DNA of 64,000 bases from Lindgomyces ingoldianus (GCF_010093535.1 NW_022985224.1:50332-114331), one strand, 5' to 3'. Shown: positions 23,640 to 35,544, counted from the first letter of the stretch. Numbers and translations: made by a program. Notes: generated from the sequence alone by a model not told the origin.

Positions 23640-24588
23640 GACAACGAACGTTCTCACCTATATCGTCGACCTTGTAATTTTGAAGCAAATCATCAACGCC
23701 ACTGCACGTCCATGAGAAATGGTGCACATCGCCGTTGAATGTGGTTTCCTGAGTCGGCAATCATGCCCTAAAAGAATCTCACAAGTTTGAAATTGGAGGC
23801 TCCACTCCGTGCTCCCCTTGGCCTCCAGCGTAGAATACTGTTTTGTCGTTTCCGCATGAATCTCAAGCATTGGGAACGGGTTGAGTGCCGATTTGCACCC
23901 GTTGTCTGGGCCATTGATGTCGGTGTAAAGGAGCCTGATCCAGTTGCGAATTCCGCGAACCAGCCTCCAACAGCACTATAGGCAACAGTCCTAAACCCAC
24001 TGCCGTTTGGAAATCCTTGCTTTGTAAGCCCACAGTGAATGACAGAGGGTTGCAAACATATTCAATTTGATCGGCGTAAGATCGGGGGGGAAGTGGAGAG
24101 CTACCCAGCGGCATAAAAATGGTTGTCGTCCACACAGAACTTGGACTTCATGGACAGTTGAGCATATGTGGTAGCTTAGACCGGCCCAGCTTCCCTTGAT
24201 TCCATCACGGTAGACCATAATTTCTAATCCAGCAAGCCCGTCACTTCTTAGTCTCAGTTTAAGGTCTTATAAATCGCATACCCCACCGGTGTATTAAGCA
24301 TCAGACAGCCCCGCGTCAACTTCGAGGAACCACCCAATGCTTCTGGAGCCGTGGAAAACAATGCCACCGGATATTGCTTTTCCTACATAAGTTGAAGGGA
24401 GCCGATGCAAGTACTCCGGTTCCACTGCTCTAAAGACCTAAGCAGGGCTGCGAGAACCCAGGCAAGAAGTGAGATTTCCCGTAACCAGAACCCGCTCGTG
24501 GGGACATGGGCCATTGGGGGAAGCTAAGTGAGAACTGGGTGCAGGCGGCGAGGAAAAGTAACATTTTCACGAGTGCCATCGGGTTCAT
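23640..24588 (-). pseudogene. Candidate degraded secreted-protein gene
   Basis: On the - strand an ATG at 24588 opens a 52-codon frame with a convincing signal peptide (MNPMALVKMLLFLAACTQFS, then LSFPQWP) that stops at 24430-24432. Further along, protein-like segments appear in changing frames: AISGGIVFHGSRSIGWFLEVD, split here as AISGGIVFHGS and RSIGWFLEVD (about 24310-24400); SDGLAGLEIMVYRDGIKGSW (about 24190-24250); YADQIEYVCNPLSFTVGLQS (about 24020-24080); and TCSGVDDLLQNYKVDDIGE (about 23650-23710). No single GT-AG model I tried joins them. It may be a multi-exon gene I have not solved, or a decayed secreted-protein gene. I do not recognise the family. Confidence 0.3.
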
Positions 24589-25552
24589 CGTGTCGCGTCG
24601 AAAGAAATGACGCCAGGACTTAAAAGGAATTCCAGAATCGCCACCCTCAGGAGTCGGACGTAATTATCCCTAACGAGCTATTTAAGAAAATCATATTTGC
24701 GATCCTTGATAGAAGTGACATCGGTTCGGGGAATTCCTCGAGCGAAAGATTTTATGACATGCATGAAGCGAGCGAAGTAAACAAAAACTATATAGAAAAG
24801 ATATTAGACATACATTCATAAAAAGGCATCAAGGTTGTAAGTTTCTGATGGCACGATTGTTTTCAGACATCGAAAGTCGATCAGTCATTCGAGGTGAGCA
24901 ATAATATGCTGACCCACCAGCTGCAAAAAAATCTTGGTGGAGCCTTATACGGGCCTTCGCAATTCTCCAACACGACTTTCGCGCTTCTATTTAAGCAGAC
25001 ATCTCGTAGGCTTCTTCAGCAGTCATAGCTATGCCTCAGTGTGGAACCCTCCCGGCTAGCGCACAAGCGACACCTTGGCTAGGTTGGTGCGTGCGGTAAA
25101 TTCTGCCGTCTGTTCAAAGATCTCATTAGATTAGAAGAATATCAGAGTCACTATAGTCTAGGAGGAGTGCTTACAGCTTTAAGCAGGCAGGGAATGTTAA
25201 ACATCCCATTACATTTCAAAGCTAAGCACCAACCACCGTTAGCGACAGATTAACCTTACATATCCTATCACCGCCCAATGAACAACTCTCTAAATCTAAT
25301 TTTCCCAAGATTTGTATCCTCTGACTTAGATGAAGTTTTCCGCTGACTCAGCGGTTAGGCCCGGAACCTTGTGGCCAAATTCACTCAACGCGATTCACTT
25401 GGCCACCTTCCTTCGTTGTAACGATTCCCATATCAGATCCTCAATCTAATGGATCAAATAGGAGGTTCAGGCAGGTGCGACTCATCCCTCGATAAACCCC
25501 CGATTTTCTCCCGTCCACTCCTATCCGCCTTAGACACTACTTTCCTCACTCT
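24589..25552. other. Intergenic, no gene seen
   Basis: Nearly 1 kb of unremarkable composition with stops in all frames. No RNA gene, repeat or domain recognised. Confidence 0.5.
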
Positions 25553-26045
25553 TCATCTCCTTTCGATGATCTCGACGCACTGCCCAGCGAAGACTGCTAC
25601 AATACCCTTTCTTGGCGTCTCTCGGCCTAAGAATATGCTCATCCACCTCGATAACTGTCGCGTAGTACGAGTCCTGCAATGCTGCCGCCATGCCTTAGAT
25701 ACCGGGACAAGGGTCGTCGCGATGCCGTCGAACTCGATGGGCTCTCCATCATGGCCAGTCCCTGAGTGATTCGGGGCGATACTACCAGTTGCCTGGACCT
25801 TGCTCTTATCATACTAGAGGGAGTGCGAGCAGCGAGACTGGGGTGGCGATAGAGAAACAGACGTTAGGATATCTATTTTTGGTATTGGATATTGCCATGT
25901 TTCTTGAAGAACGGATTACCAAGGGCCCGCGCGGTTTCTCCCAGTGCGAATAGAATTCGGATCGTGTGAGAGCGGGCTTCCGCTTCAGGTAGGCTTTGGT
26001 TTGGATGTATCCATTGGAGAGTGAGGACACTGTAGTCTCGGTCAT
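25553..26045 (-). pseudogene. EthD-domain protein pseudogene (frameshifted)
   Basis: The ATG at 26045 starts MTETTVSSLSNGYIQTKAYL, then KRKPALTRSEFYSHWEKPRGPLV, written in two pieces. This is the first half of an EthD-like dimeric alpha-beta barrel (KR-x-PxLTxxEFxxHWE-x-x-HGPLV). At about 25907 the expected continuation (PFFKKHGNIQYQK) lies in another frame, followed by a stop. Family-like segments resume downstream: EFDGIATTLVP (about 25709-25745) in one frame, MAAALQDSYYATVIEVDE then HILRPRDAKKG (about 25615-25700) in a second, and GIVAVFAGQCVEIIE (about 25560-25610) back in the first, ending at the stop 25553-25555. At least three indels are therefore needed. Total length suits the family (about 150-165 residues). 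Frameshifts are not a RIP product; sequencing indels are the alternative. Confidence 0.75.
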
Positions 26046-26407
26046 AATGCTCAGAAGATTGGTAGGTGTGTAATTGGGCTCAGGAGGTGCATAGCTTCGT
26101 GTTGAAGATTATATATTCGTAAGATGATGAGATCAACTAGCAATGTGTCAACGTATCTAGTATAAACACAAAAATGACAAGCGCGGGCAAAATGTTCGCA
26201 CGCAATGATGGAAGAGCATTTCAGAAGTTCTTGATGGACAGGACAGAATTTTCAGCCTCCCTCTTCAACAGAGCGCTAGGTCGTTCAGCGGTTGTCCAGA
26301 GTTTCCCTTTGGGGGATAGCAGCCATGAGCAATTACCTATTTGGACTTCAGCAAGTAGTCCAACCGTAGGTGTTACGACAAAGACTTGACGTGCTTAGAT
26401 TTCCGAG
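26046..26407. other. Intergenic
   Basis: Lies between the EthD pseudogene start and the 3' end of the GH92 gene. Short frames on the + strand are without features. Nothing else seen. Confidence 0.5.
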
Positions 26408-29013
26408 TTACCGCCTATCGTTCTCCAACACAATATGCCCAGGACTAGGGGGGACCCCTCCAGTTTCCCACACTTTTTGGTCCGTGCCAAGACGGAAGAA
26501 AATCTCTCCTCCTTCGCTCATAATATCGCCATCATCGTGTTCAAACCAATTCTTATTCCACATCTCCCCATTAATGCTTACGCTCTGAACGTAGTAGCCT
26601 TGACGACTATCCCCATCATCTAGGCCCTCAGCTCGTATCCGTAATGTTCGGTTATTATTGACAGTGATATTTATATCATCAAACCAAGGGCTTTCGAGAA
26701 GATACACTGGAGTAGTTACAACCGGGTACAACCCTAACATCTGCCAAACGAGCCAACAGTTCAACGCGCCGGCATCAGAATTTCCCGGGATTCCATTAGA
26801 CGTATTGAAGTAGAAGTCGTTAGCGAGCTGGCGCGATCTCCCAACACTCTTATACTGCTTGTTGAGGTAATTGTACAGATAGGGAGTCCCGAAGTCGGGT
26901 TCATTGGCAACGTTGTTGATGGTTGTAATGCCGAGACCGTTTACCCCGAGGTCAACGCCGGACGTGTTAGGTTGAAAGATATAGTCGAGACGTTGCTCGA
27001 AATGCTGGGGTCCTCCCATAAGCTGAATCATTGTTTCGACGTCATGCGGGATCACGAATGAGTATTCTATAGGTTGTAAGCCTGCAATTTAACTTTCAGT
27101 TGCCATGGGCTTACCAAACACAGTACCCTCATAACTGTGATCCCCCCAATTACATTCTCCGCAATTCGTGATATCGTAGGTCTTGTCAAACGTCCCATTT
27201 GCAAACCTTGGCATCACGAACCCAGTGAAATTTCGGCTACTAGCATCAGGGTCCCATATCAATTGCCATCCGGCGGATCTCCGCAAGTACAGCTCCTGGT
27301 CGCCAGGCTCCTCTCCTTTCGCGATCTGGCTCACGGCAAAGTCATTCAGCGAGTACTCTACCGTCTTAGACACACAGCGGGTATTTCGATCTGCTGAGAT
27401 GTACCCCAATGGAATCCAGTCGTCCAACGCCGAGCGCCCTTCTTTCAGAGAGCCTTGGGGGTCGACAGGGTTGGAGTCCCAGAAAGGGAGCACTTCTGCA
27501 TCTCTCTTGACCGCAGCATAACCATCAGTCCAATTAATCTTCCCACGAAGGCCTTTGACGTACGCATCCGCAAGCACGTTATCCGCGTTTGATCCTCCCT
27601 GGAAAAGCCCATTATAGTTCCCACTTCGCCCATCTGGCATGAATCCTTCGTGTTTGAACATGTCAATCAGAGATCGGATCATGCTCTCGTAGTACGCGGG
27701 TTGGATGAGGTGCCATAAGCTGACTTGGTTGCGGAAGAGGTCCCACATAGTGTAGAAGTCGTCCCAATACGGCTCGTCAGATTCCCAGAGCGGGTTCTCG
27801 CCTATGCGCTCGCTCGGGATGAGGTGCATGAAATAAAGAGAGGAGTACAGGAGCGCAAGGCGAGTCTGATTAGCCGAAGGTGATGTGTTGACCTGGATTT
27901 TTGAGAACACATCTCGATTCCATTCGTCGCGAGCAGCTTGGGCCGTTTGGTTGATATCCCATGACGAAAGCTCCTGGTTTTTGTAGTCACAGGCTTTCGA
28001 TACCGAAATGAACGACACTCCCACTCGCGATTTGACATGGTCGGAACTGCTGGTACCGTTCCAGGAGAAAACAGCTCCAACTCGGTCACTCAATGGGCCT
28101 GAACGCGCTGAAAATCCATGAAAAGTAGGCTCGGGCGTCGTCTCATTATTAAATGATCGGAAATGGCGACCCACTGGAAACGTGTTCCTACCACTGAAGG
28201 TTCTCGCTCTATCCGGCGGGGAATCGAACTCTCCGCAGACATACACAGTCACTGGAGAACCTAAGTTCCACCCATTTGCAATACTTGTATAACCCGTATA
28301 AATACTGCCGTTTGGCTGAATATCTATCTCTCCGCCCGCATAGAATTGCGAATCCCATGCACGCGTCGGGTAAGGAAGGTAGTGTGAGAAGTCTACAAGA
28401 ATATTCTTCTGAGAAGATGGGAAGCTATAATGCATCAACCCCGCGTGGCGAGTTGCAGAGAGCTCGATAGTTACGCCGGATTCAAAGCGGGTTCGGAAGT
28501 ACCCTACGCTTGCCGCATCTTTGCCATCCTGTGACTTAGTTAATAGCTTCCTTGTTTGGTTTACGCAAGGCATACTCGGGTTTGCCAGTATGTCAGATTG
28601 TCTAGCAAGTTCACGGGAGGTGAGATAGAGGTCAAGGGCATTTGTGCTGGGTAGCCATATTTCGGTCCACCACCTGTCCCTGATTCATGAAGCAGACTGA
28701 TACCGGTCACCCTTCCTTGCGGGGTCCATCCTCCATTAAGTGCGCTTTGGTTTACAGGTAATTCATAGGTATCAAGGCCGACTTTTACCATCCCAAAAGG
28801 CACTGCACCACCGACAAAGACATCCCCGCCGCCATCCGTAGGCTGTTAGCCACTGTTACAGCCTGGCACTTGCTGAAACTCACAGGAATATCCAGGAATC
28901 GCTCCTTCAGAGCCAATGAAGGGATTGACGAACTCTGAGTAGTCCACCTGTGCGAAGACACATGGCGCAAAAGACAGAGTGAAAGCAATTGCAGTCCAGG
29001 TTCCGAGTACCAT
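26408..29013 (-). CDS. Secreted GH92 alpha-1,2-mannosidase-type enzyme, four exons, frame conflict at intron 1
   Basis: Exons (- strand): 29013-28884, 28842-28576, 28528-27115, 27066-26408; about 823 residues. The ATG at 29013 begins a signal peptide (MVLGTWTAIAFTLSFAPCVF), then VDYSEFVNPFIGSEGAIPGY, the GH92 N-terminus. Exon 2 carries GGGDVFVGGAVPFGMVKVG. Exon 3 holds YWDDFYTMWDLFR, GFMPDGRSGNYNGLFQGGSN and TVEYSLNDFA, with the likely general-acid Glu codon at 27356-27358. Exon 4 has EYSFVIPHDVETM, GNSDAGAL and WLVWQMLGLYPV. Introns 2 (47 nt) and 3 (48 nt) rejoin exactly into family sequence (YWQTR/DGKDA; GTVF/EYSFV). Intron 1 (GTGAGT...AACAG, 28843-28883) leaves the frame one base off, so the copy is a recent pseudogene, has an assembly indel, or is spliced unusually. 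GH92 enzymes trim mannose from fungal or host N-glycans and mannans in a calcium-dependent reaction. Confidence 0.85.
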
Positions 29014-30248
29014 GCTCACTAAGAAGGGGCAGAATTCAGTCTTGTCCCTCGTGATCCCTAGGCACGAAGTAACTGCACCCATTTCTTATGTACAGTTCCG
29101 GGAACAAAGTACCCGACCATCAGCACATGTTGTCCCACCAAGGTGCATCTTCGAGGTTACATCGAAGATGAGGTATCAGTCGTCAGCGTACCATAGCGTT
29201 ATTCAAGCCCCGCCTTCTTGAATAGTACTAAGGTACTTGCCAAGGCATGGGGATGTTACCCCGCACACGTGACCCGCTACCCACCCCTCCAGCGTCCTTC
29301 AAAGTCCTAACCTTCTTCCAAGGTTGATCCAAAGCATTAGTTGTTCCTACGTGCCCTTTATGAGCCTACCTGCTCTCAGTTGCCTGTCAGCTCAAGCACC
29401 TTGAATCCGTCACCTTGAATCCGTAATGTCGAAACTCGATCTACAACTCCCACCTCGCCCCCGCAGGTCTAGCATCAATTGATCAGTCCTTGCTGCGAAG
29501 TTCCCAATACGCGCAGCGTTATGTGAGTAGTAGACGGAGAGCAGTGGCGAGAGTAGCGAGAAGGTTCACAGCGTGCTTACCTGAAATGCTTGTGTTGATA
29601 TGTAACTTCAAATATGGCTCTTAACGTTAACGACCACTCCAACTTCAAGATGATGATCGGCATCATGTATAGCCCCAAGGCGACCTTACAGGGCCTAAAG
29701 ATACGTCTCGAACTGCTCACTGCTCCCTAACAACCTCGAACATCTGGCCTGAGGCTGTTCGAAAATTCCGAGACGCAAGCCGCAACATCTGCGCATGGAT
29801 AATGCAAGCCACCATGTCCACTCCGGATTGGACACCGTCGGTCACCCGCATTACACGCATTGCGCCATGTCATTGTGCCTGAATATCAAGCTTATAATGA
29901 GACAAGATATTACTTAAGATCCCCCCAGTCTGCAACTCGCAGTGCCGTGGACTCGATCTTGGGGAGCGCGATCTCACGAGTGACGTGGGGACGATCACAC
30001 TGTCAGAAAATGAAGGATGCGGGCGAAAGCAGATGTCAAGGCAAAGACCTCAGGCATAAAAGATTCCTTGCTTCCGCATGTAGTTGCTGTTGACCAAGCA
30101 CATCTGAACCTTTTGATATAACTTCTTATTCCATTCATTTGCGTCTGTGACTGCATACCGACCCGGTGTCGTTCATTCGTATTATCTTCACTGTAATTAT
30201 TTTCCAAAGCTACACTCCTGTTGCCGGAAACCGAAACATTCATTCAAG
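29014..30248. other. Divergent intergenic region (GH92 leftward, small secreted protein rightward)
   Basis: A 1.2-kb stretch with no supported gene. It should hold both promoters. A CATAAAAG element at about 30055-30062 is a weak TATA candidate for the rightward gene. Small direct repeats (ccttgaatccgtcaccttga type, 29399-29425) are present. Confidence 0.5.
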
Positions 30249-30621
30249 ATGGTCCGCATTACAGTTGCCGCTTTCTTTGCTTGTAAGTATTCATCTACGT
30301 CCGCATCGAGTATTTACCAATGCTCTCTCAGTCGCTGCCATTGCGGTTGCCATTACACCCAACAACGCCGGTGCCAAAAACGTCGGCGCGGGCGACGGCT
30401 CCCAGTTTATCACGGGCGGCTGCGTTGCTAATGCCGATTGCGGCTCAGGCTGCTGCGCCGATGCCTCTGGTGTCGGTGTCTGCTCCGCGGAGGCAGCGCA
30501 GTTTCAGAACGGAAAGAATGGATGCAACTTTGTCGATCCTAATGCAGATGCTACGATTGCCGCTGCTCAAGCCCAGGTAGCGAAGCAGGGTTTCAAGAGG
30601 GTCATCAGGAACAGCGAGTAG
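30249..30621 (+). CDS. Small secreted six-cysteine protein, BAS2-like (candidate effector)
   Basis: Two exons, 30249-30282 and 30332-30621, joined across a 49-nt intron (GTAAGT...CTCTCAG) give 107 residues. The N-terminus MVRITVAAFFAFAAIAVAIT is a signal peptide. The mature part begins around PNNAGAKNVGAGDG and continues QFITGGC, with cysteines spaced C-X5-C-X3-CC-X8-C-X13-C, then a short Ala-rich tail (DATIAAAQAQVAKQGF). The QFITG-x-C...ADC-x-SGCC core is the pattern I know from the biotrophy-associated secreted protein 2 family of Magnaporthe and other ascomycetes. Function in that family is not settled; a role in plant contact is inference. It sits alone between GH92 and the F-box gene, inside an island bounded by RIP-silenced repeats. 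Confidence 0.85.
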
Positions 30622-31194
30622 ATACTGGCCGACGGAAGAAATCTGCCACAAGTTCAGGGGGGATAAATGGCATTGGGATATCGATGGTGTATCTTAAGTT
30701 CACCTATAACGTTACCATGTGTCGGAAATGAAGCACTCAAATATCTAAGAGCTCACACATCCTCTTTAACTCGTTCCTTCTGTCTACCTGTCTAGCAAAA
30801 TGCGCGATATTTCTCTTGAAGTCGGCGTGTGCACACCATCCCGTGAAACCCAGAATTCAAGGATCCCACGGCCAGACCTTGCAGTTCAGATCTTGAAGAA
30901 CACCAAGCCACACCGCAAAAACAGAGTCCACTAGGGTAGCGATGCTGCACAAATTGGAGGAGTCTCAACTTCCGAGTTATCTATTTTTACGACCACTAGC
31001 GAGGCTTTTTCTTCTTCACAGTTTGTTTGAATCTGCAGAACTACTCCTGCCAAGTCTCATAACCTCCTTATATAAATTCGAAAAGTCGACTCATGTTCAG
31101 ATATGGCGTGTCTTTTAGACTGAGGTGGAAATTAAATTGACAGCTGGGAGGTGAAAGTGGAGTGTGGACGTTGCGTACAGCGCAAGTGCATAAA
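30622..31194. other. Convergent intergenic region
   Basis: The 3' sides of the small secreted protein gene and the leftward F-box gene. No gene, repeat or RNA seen. Confidence 0.5.
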
Positions 31195-32514
31195 CTAGAT
31201 ACCACGTACTTGGGTAGCTTGCTCTGTAAGAGACTCACACCACTCGTTCTTCCAGATCCAAAAATGGCCACCAAACCTCCCCTCATGTTCCCTACCCCAA
31301 GCACCAACAATCCCAAAAGGCGTAACAACACCCCACCACATCCAGCTCCATCCTTGGTGAATGTAAGTCTTTCGCAGTTTAACATCCCCATTAGCAGACA
31401 CCATTCCACTAAGGCTGAACGTGTGGAATCCATCGACACCTCCAGAAACACCATCAATGATAGTCTTATCGTTTGGAGACGATTTTTCTGACAAGGAGAC
31501 TGGGCGAGCAATGAGGCGTATACGCCGCATGGGGGGGTCCAAGTAGAATCGCTCTCTTCTTCCCCAGCCGCGAAGGTCATTGTAATAGCCGATCCAGTCT
31601 CCGGTGAGGAAATTGGCCGATGTCATCTTGTTGATGTGGCATTTGGTGAAGTCTTCGCCGGTGTTCCGGAGAGGCAATGGAATGTCCATAAAGGTCTGAA
31701 ACGGAATCCTGCTCGGAGATGGCAGTGGAGCGATTTTGCTATCGAGCGGAAGTTGCATAATCGCGCACATCATGGCGACAACTAATGACGCCGCACGGGC
31801 TGAATTGAGACCAGGGTAGTCCTCGATGAATCTTGACATCCTTTTTGCAAGCTCCGAAGCGACATATCGCGTGTCACAGGACAATGCGCTTGCGAATTGC
31901 CAAACTGGGGAATATCCTTCTGCGGTTCTTCCGTGTTCTCTCAGAGCTACTGTCGCAAGGCAGAATCCTATGCTCACATATTCAAAGTCAGATCGTCCAG
32001 AGCTAGGGTTAGATTGTTCGAGAGAAATGTCCCCTTGTAAAAGCTCTGGTTTAGGTCCAAATTGTCCGAGCATTAGAAATTGTTGCAGGAGATAGTGAGT
32101 CCTGACCCCATTGCAAACAGGATGGCGCAGAGCAACCAGGTGGGGCAGCCAATTACAGAGATTGTGATATGTACCAGATTCTAGGTCATCTTCCGCGAGG
32201 ACATCCGACTCTGAATTCTCGACATACTTGACTACTTTCTCGACAGCAGAGGCAACTCGTATCGTGTCGGAAAGAGAGCCATTGCTCAAGAGATGGGATG
32301 AGTCCCAAGCTTCAAAGGATGTTTCATTACTGAGATGGGTGTTCTCTGCGATATATCTGAACACGTGGCGGTCGTTACAGGCTGAGTGAAATTGACGATT
32401 AACGAGGATGAGATTGAGAATCTCTGAGCAAGAGCAATGGCAAGCGATGCGTTGCAGTAACTCGACAGGAAGGGCAAGTATATATGGAGTGGAACTTTTA
32501 ATTGACAAAGCCAT
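31195..32514 (-). CDS. F-box domain protein
   Basis: 439 residues from the ATG at 32514. The frame stays open upstream to 32619 but that extension begins with TTG and lacks family features, so I chose the ATG. The F-box begins 12-13 residues in: LALPVELLQRIACHC...LILVNRQFHSACND (about residues 13-55), with the Leu-Pro and helix pattern that binds Skp1 in SCF ubiquitin ligases. The middle is helical with no repeats seen. The C-terminal third (FLTGDWIGYYND ... SGMVSANGDVKLRK ... WSWMWWGVVTPFGIVG ... FGGHFWIWKNEW) looks like the beta-rich domain found in many fungal F-box proteins of unknown target. No intron. It converges on the small secreted protein gene. Confidence 0.85.
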   Translation of the reverse strand: MALSIKSSTPYILALPVELLQRIACHCSCSEILNLILVNRQFHSACNDRHVFRYIAENTHLSNETSFEAWDSSHLLSNGSLSDTIRVASAVEKVVKYVENSESDVLAEDDLESGTYHNLCNWLPHLVALRHPVCNGVRTHYLLQQFLMLGQFGPKPELLQGDISLEQSNPSSGRSDFEYVSIGFCLATVALREHGRTAEGYSPVWQFASALSCDTRYVASELAKRMSRFIEDYPGLNSARAASLVVAMMCAIMQLPLDSKIAPLPSPSRIPFQTFMDIPLPLRNTGEDFTKCHINKMTSANFLTGDWIGYYNDLRGWGRRERFYLDPPMRRIRLIARPVSLSEKSSPNDKTIIDGVSGGVDGFHTFSLSGMVSANGDVKLRKTYIHQGWSWMWWGVVTPFGIVGAWGREHEGRFGGHFWIWKNEWCESLTEQATQVRGI

Positions 32515-35500
32515 GTCTATCAGAGCGAACGATGGGAGTGTTGCTCGGGAGCTGCTGTTGTGACATCGACATCTGCCTGAAGCTGAGAAACATGCGAAAC
32601 GAGGCCCCGCGCTAGCCAATCTTGAAACCTAGAGTCGTGACAAGGTTCAAGAAGCAATCTCCACTTGGCTATACGAATATACTCTTCATCATTGGCACCC
32701 TTATTCGGAGTCCAGAAATAGCCAAGATAGAACTCGCATTACTAGGCACTCGGGAAGATGGATGGGTAGTGTTCACGTGACCTATATGCTACTTTCCTTC
32801 CTTGAATGCTGCAGGCAGCTGATGTTCTCTACCTAGTATTTTAATCCTTTCATACTTCATTTTCTCTGTTCTCTAAGGCTTCATACAACTTGCTGTGGAA
32901 AACGACGTGCTCGTTGCCACAGTATTTAACGTCAACCCAGCCGACGGCATCTACATACCACGAATCCATCGAGAGAGCTGCGACAGATTCTATCTTAGAG
33001 TTCATGCTCCCTTCATAATCGGTGAACACGTCGTTCTGCTTAACGATCCCTGTAAGCGGAATTGCAGAAATTGGGTGATATCTGTCTTGGTGGATGACAA
33101 TACCAAATTCCAAGAAACAAGTGGTACGGCCTTAGTTGTATGCTTCTACCCTTGCGGTGGCGGAGTCGTGGACTCGGAAATTTGAGTCAAAGACGTAGCT
33201 GCACCTCTTGTGTCCGTTGTGGCTAGCAGAGCTGCTTCAGATTGTCGACATCCGACACTATCTGGCCCACGGTGAGGATTTGCTGAGGCGGAAGTGTAGT
33301 TAAGATGTTCCAGACGCTTTAGGTTGCGTATCTCGCCTTGCTTCCAATGCCGATAAATGTTTCAACAGTGACAACCTTGACGAAATAGTAGATAGGTAGT
33401 CTGATGACAGTGTTTCTAGACATAATGGCTGTAGTATTCATTTTTGGAGCAGCTGGAATGTTTGTGAACCCCGGATGCTTCGAACTGCAAATTCATCACC
33501 AGTGGCAGGTAGAGTAAGCGAGTAGTATATCTCCATTGAGCTGGCCCGCATCCGGTACGTTGGTCTAGAACCCGCAGTTGTTGCTGACACCAGAGCAGTG
33601 CATGGAGGTGCCTCGTATATGTTGGTCAAATCGCTTTCATAAACCGGCGTTTTGGAAACTATGTGGAAAGTTCGCTAGGACCAAGCTTCAATCATCCTCT
33701 GACACATGGGGCCAACATCTTCAAGTGGAGGATGAGACAGTATATTCAGAAATCCATGGAGCTGTAATAATGACGGAGGACCCCTTCGCTCTCGTGACGG
33801 TAGAGATACTGAAACGGAGGAAGCATCCAGCACGAGAACTAGATGCGTGTAGATATCTATCGCAAAGCATATTAAGGCCGTACATCGTCGTTATAAAATT
33901 GATATTGTATCTATCGCAAGGTGAGACTAGATGGATCTAATGGAGCTGATAGAGGGCATATATAGAGAAAGGCGAGCAGACAATTAGGTATTGAGAGACG
34001 ACTTAGGTAGATTGAACCGCATTCATCAACGCTTACATACCAAGGCCGTTAAAGATAAGGTCGTGCTACCACAATTTTTTTTTTTTTTTAAAAAAAAGGC
34101 TAGAAATAGATAGGACGGTATTCTATACATTCGGGGAATCGCTACGGAAAAACCGAGAATTCATGCTCCTTTTTCAGATCAATCGACTTTTAGTAATTTC
34201 TACCACTAAATTTAGAAGCAATTTTCCAAGCAGGAATTTAATTCATTACGAAAATTTGCGCATCTTAGTTTGCATTTGGGATACGCACTTGGTACGTACT
34301 ACGTACCCTGGGACACTTCAAATGATGTCGTCTCATACCCGAGCGTGTCCAACTTTGTACTGCCAAGATTTAGTTAATAAAATCTTATCGTCAGACCCCT
34401 CATTTAGATTTGAAATTCTCCCCAGATGTTTTTTTTTTCTTTATTACCACTTCGATGCTTTGAAAAGAAGTCCATTCACTGAGCCTTGTTGAATTCTGGC
34501 CGTCGTATTGGTTGTACTTACTCGGAATTCCGAACGATATCGAACAGTCCGCTTTTCGAGATATAGTAAGCTTTGACTGAGAATGACCTAATGAAGGTTG
34601 TATTTCATAGGAAGGGAATCCGTAGGCCCGATGAGGGTGTTACACACCGCAGGAACAGCGACCGGAAGCATCAGGAGATGCTTTGAGAATTCCAAGTTGT
34701 TTTCAGGAGTGTAATAAGTGTTCTGAGAAATTTAGGTGAGTATGTTGCAGTCGAAAGGATCAGAGAAGTAATGAGATGGAAAGAGTATTAGGTATCTCTT
34801 ATAGCGAAACAATTCCATTCTCGCAGCGTCATTCACAGTGTTCAAAAGCTTGCGGCGGGCTTTTGCAAAGGACAAAGAATGGAAGCATGCCAAGTTAAAG
34901 CACCTAGAGAAGGGACTGGGGGGAAAAGGTAAGGTGACTAGGAAAATTAAGCATATACCACAGATTTCATGCGGGAGATCCTTGCCAGGGGTCCACACAG
35001 AGTTTGTGTTTGCAGTAGTCACGCATGCTTCGCGCGATAGTTACATGTTGCCAAGACTTACCCCTTTCTTGCATATATAGACCCTAGGTACACTCCTCTA
35101 GCAATCAACTCAGTCCCTCAGGATTCCTGTGATCCTCCTACTCTAAAAACTTCACAGTTTTTAAGATCAACTTTCAAGATCTCTAAGTCCAAAGGTGTGT
35201 CAGTAGAGCAGTAGGTGTCACGATGAAAGCTATGGCAATTCGTACAAAACAGTTGAGCAGCATCGAAATTATTGGAGGATAGAATTTTTTCCAGTATGGG
35301 GGTTCGAATTTGAAGTTCGGAGAGATGAAGAGAGAAGGCAGTTGGAAAGCCCACACACAAGGATCGCACTCAGCCCAATTTCCGGTCACGTGTCTTCTCC
35401 TTCCAGCAAGGAGCCCCTGGGGAAGTTGGTGCCCATGTTTACGCGTAGTTTTCGAGGGTTAGTGCATTCAGGTTGCGATAATGGGTATCATTAAACGTTA

Positions 35501-35544
35501 TTATTGACGGATACATCTAAGGTATTACAGCAGGCCTTATATCC
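32515..35544. other. Gene-poor stretch, no supported gene
   Basis: Three kilobases with only short overlapping frames on both strands. The two best-looking ones (32895-33185 + and 32850-33113 -) open with GTG and TTG and overlap each other. A frame at 33578-33940 (+) shows no domain. There is a T/A homopolymer block (about 34074-34098). From about 33.9 to 34.5 kb the sequence is more AT-rich. It may hold decayed genes or lineage-specific genes I cannot model. 3' UTR of the carboxypeptidase gene probably occupies 35400-35544. Confidence 0.5.

Noticed and set aside
23389..23715. 108-codon frame on the + strand upstream of GH30
   Set aside because: No signal, domain or biased composition, and it overlaps protein-like segments on the opposite strand.
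30166..30621. 151-codon unspliced frame over the small secreted protein
   Set aside because: It reads through the intron and lacks a signal peptide; the spliced 107-residue model has both an intron consensus and a secretion signal.
32515..32619. N-terminal extension of the F-box protein
   Set aside because: The extension starts with TTG, not ATG, and has no conserved features.
32850..33185. Overlapping 96- and 87-codon frames on opposite strands
   Set aside because: Both begin with non-ATG codons and show no domain; cannot both be real and neither is supported.
35295..35312. GGTTCGAATT resembling a tRNA T-arm (B box)
   Set aside because: No A box or cloverleaf upstream on either strand.
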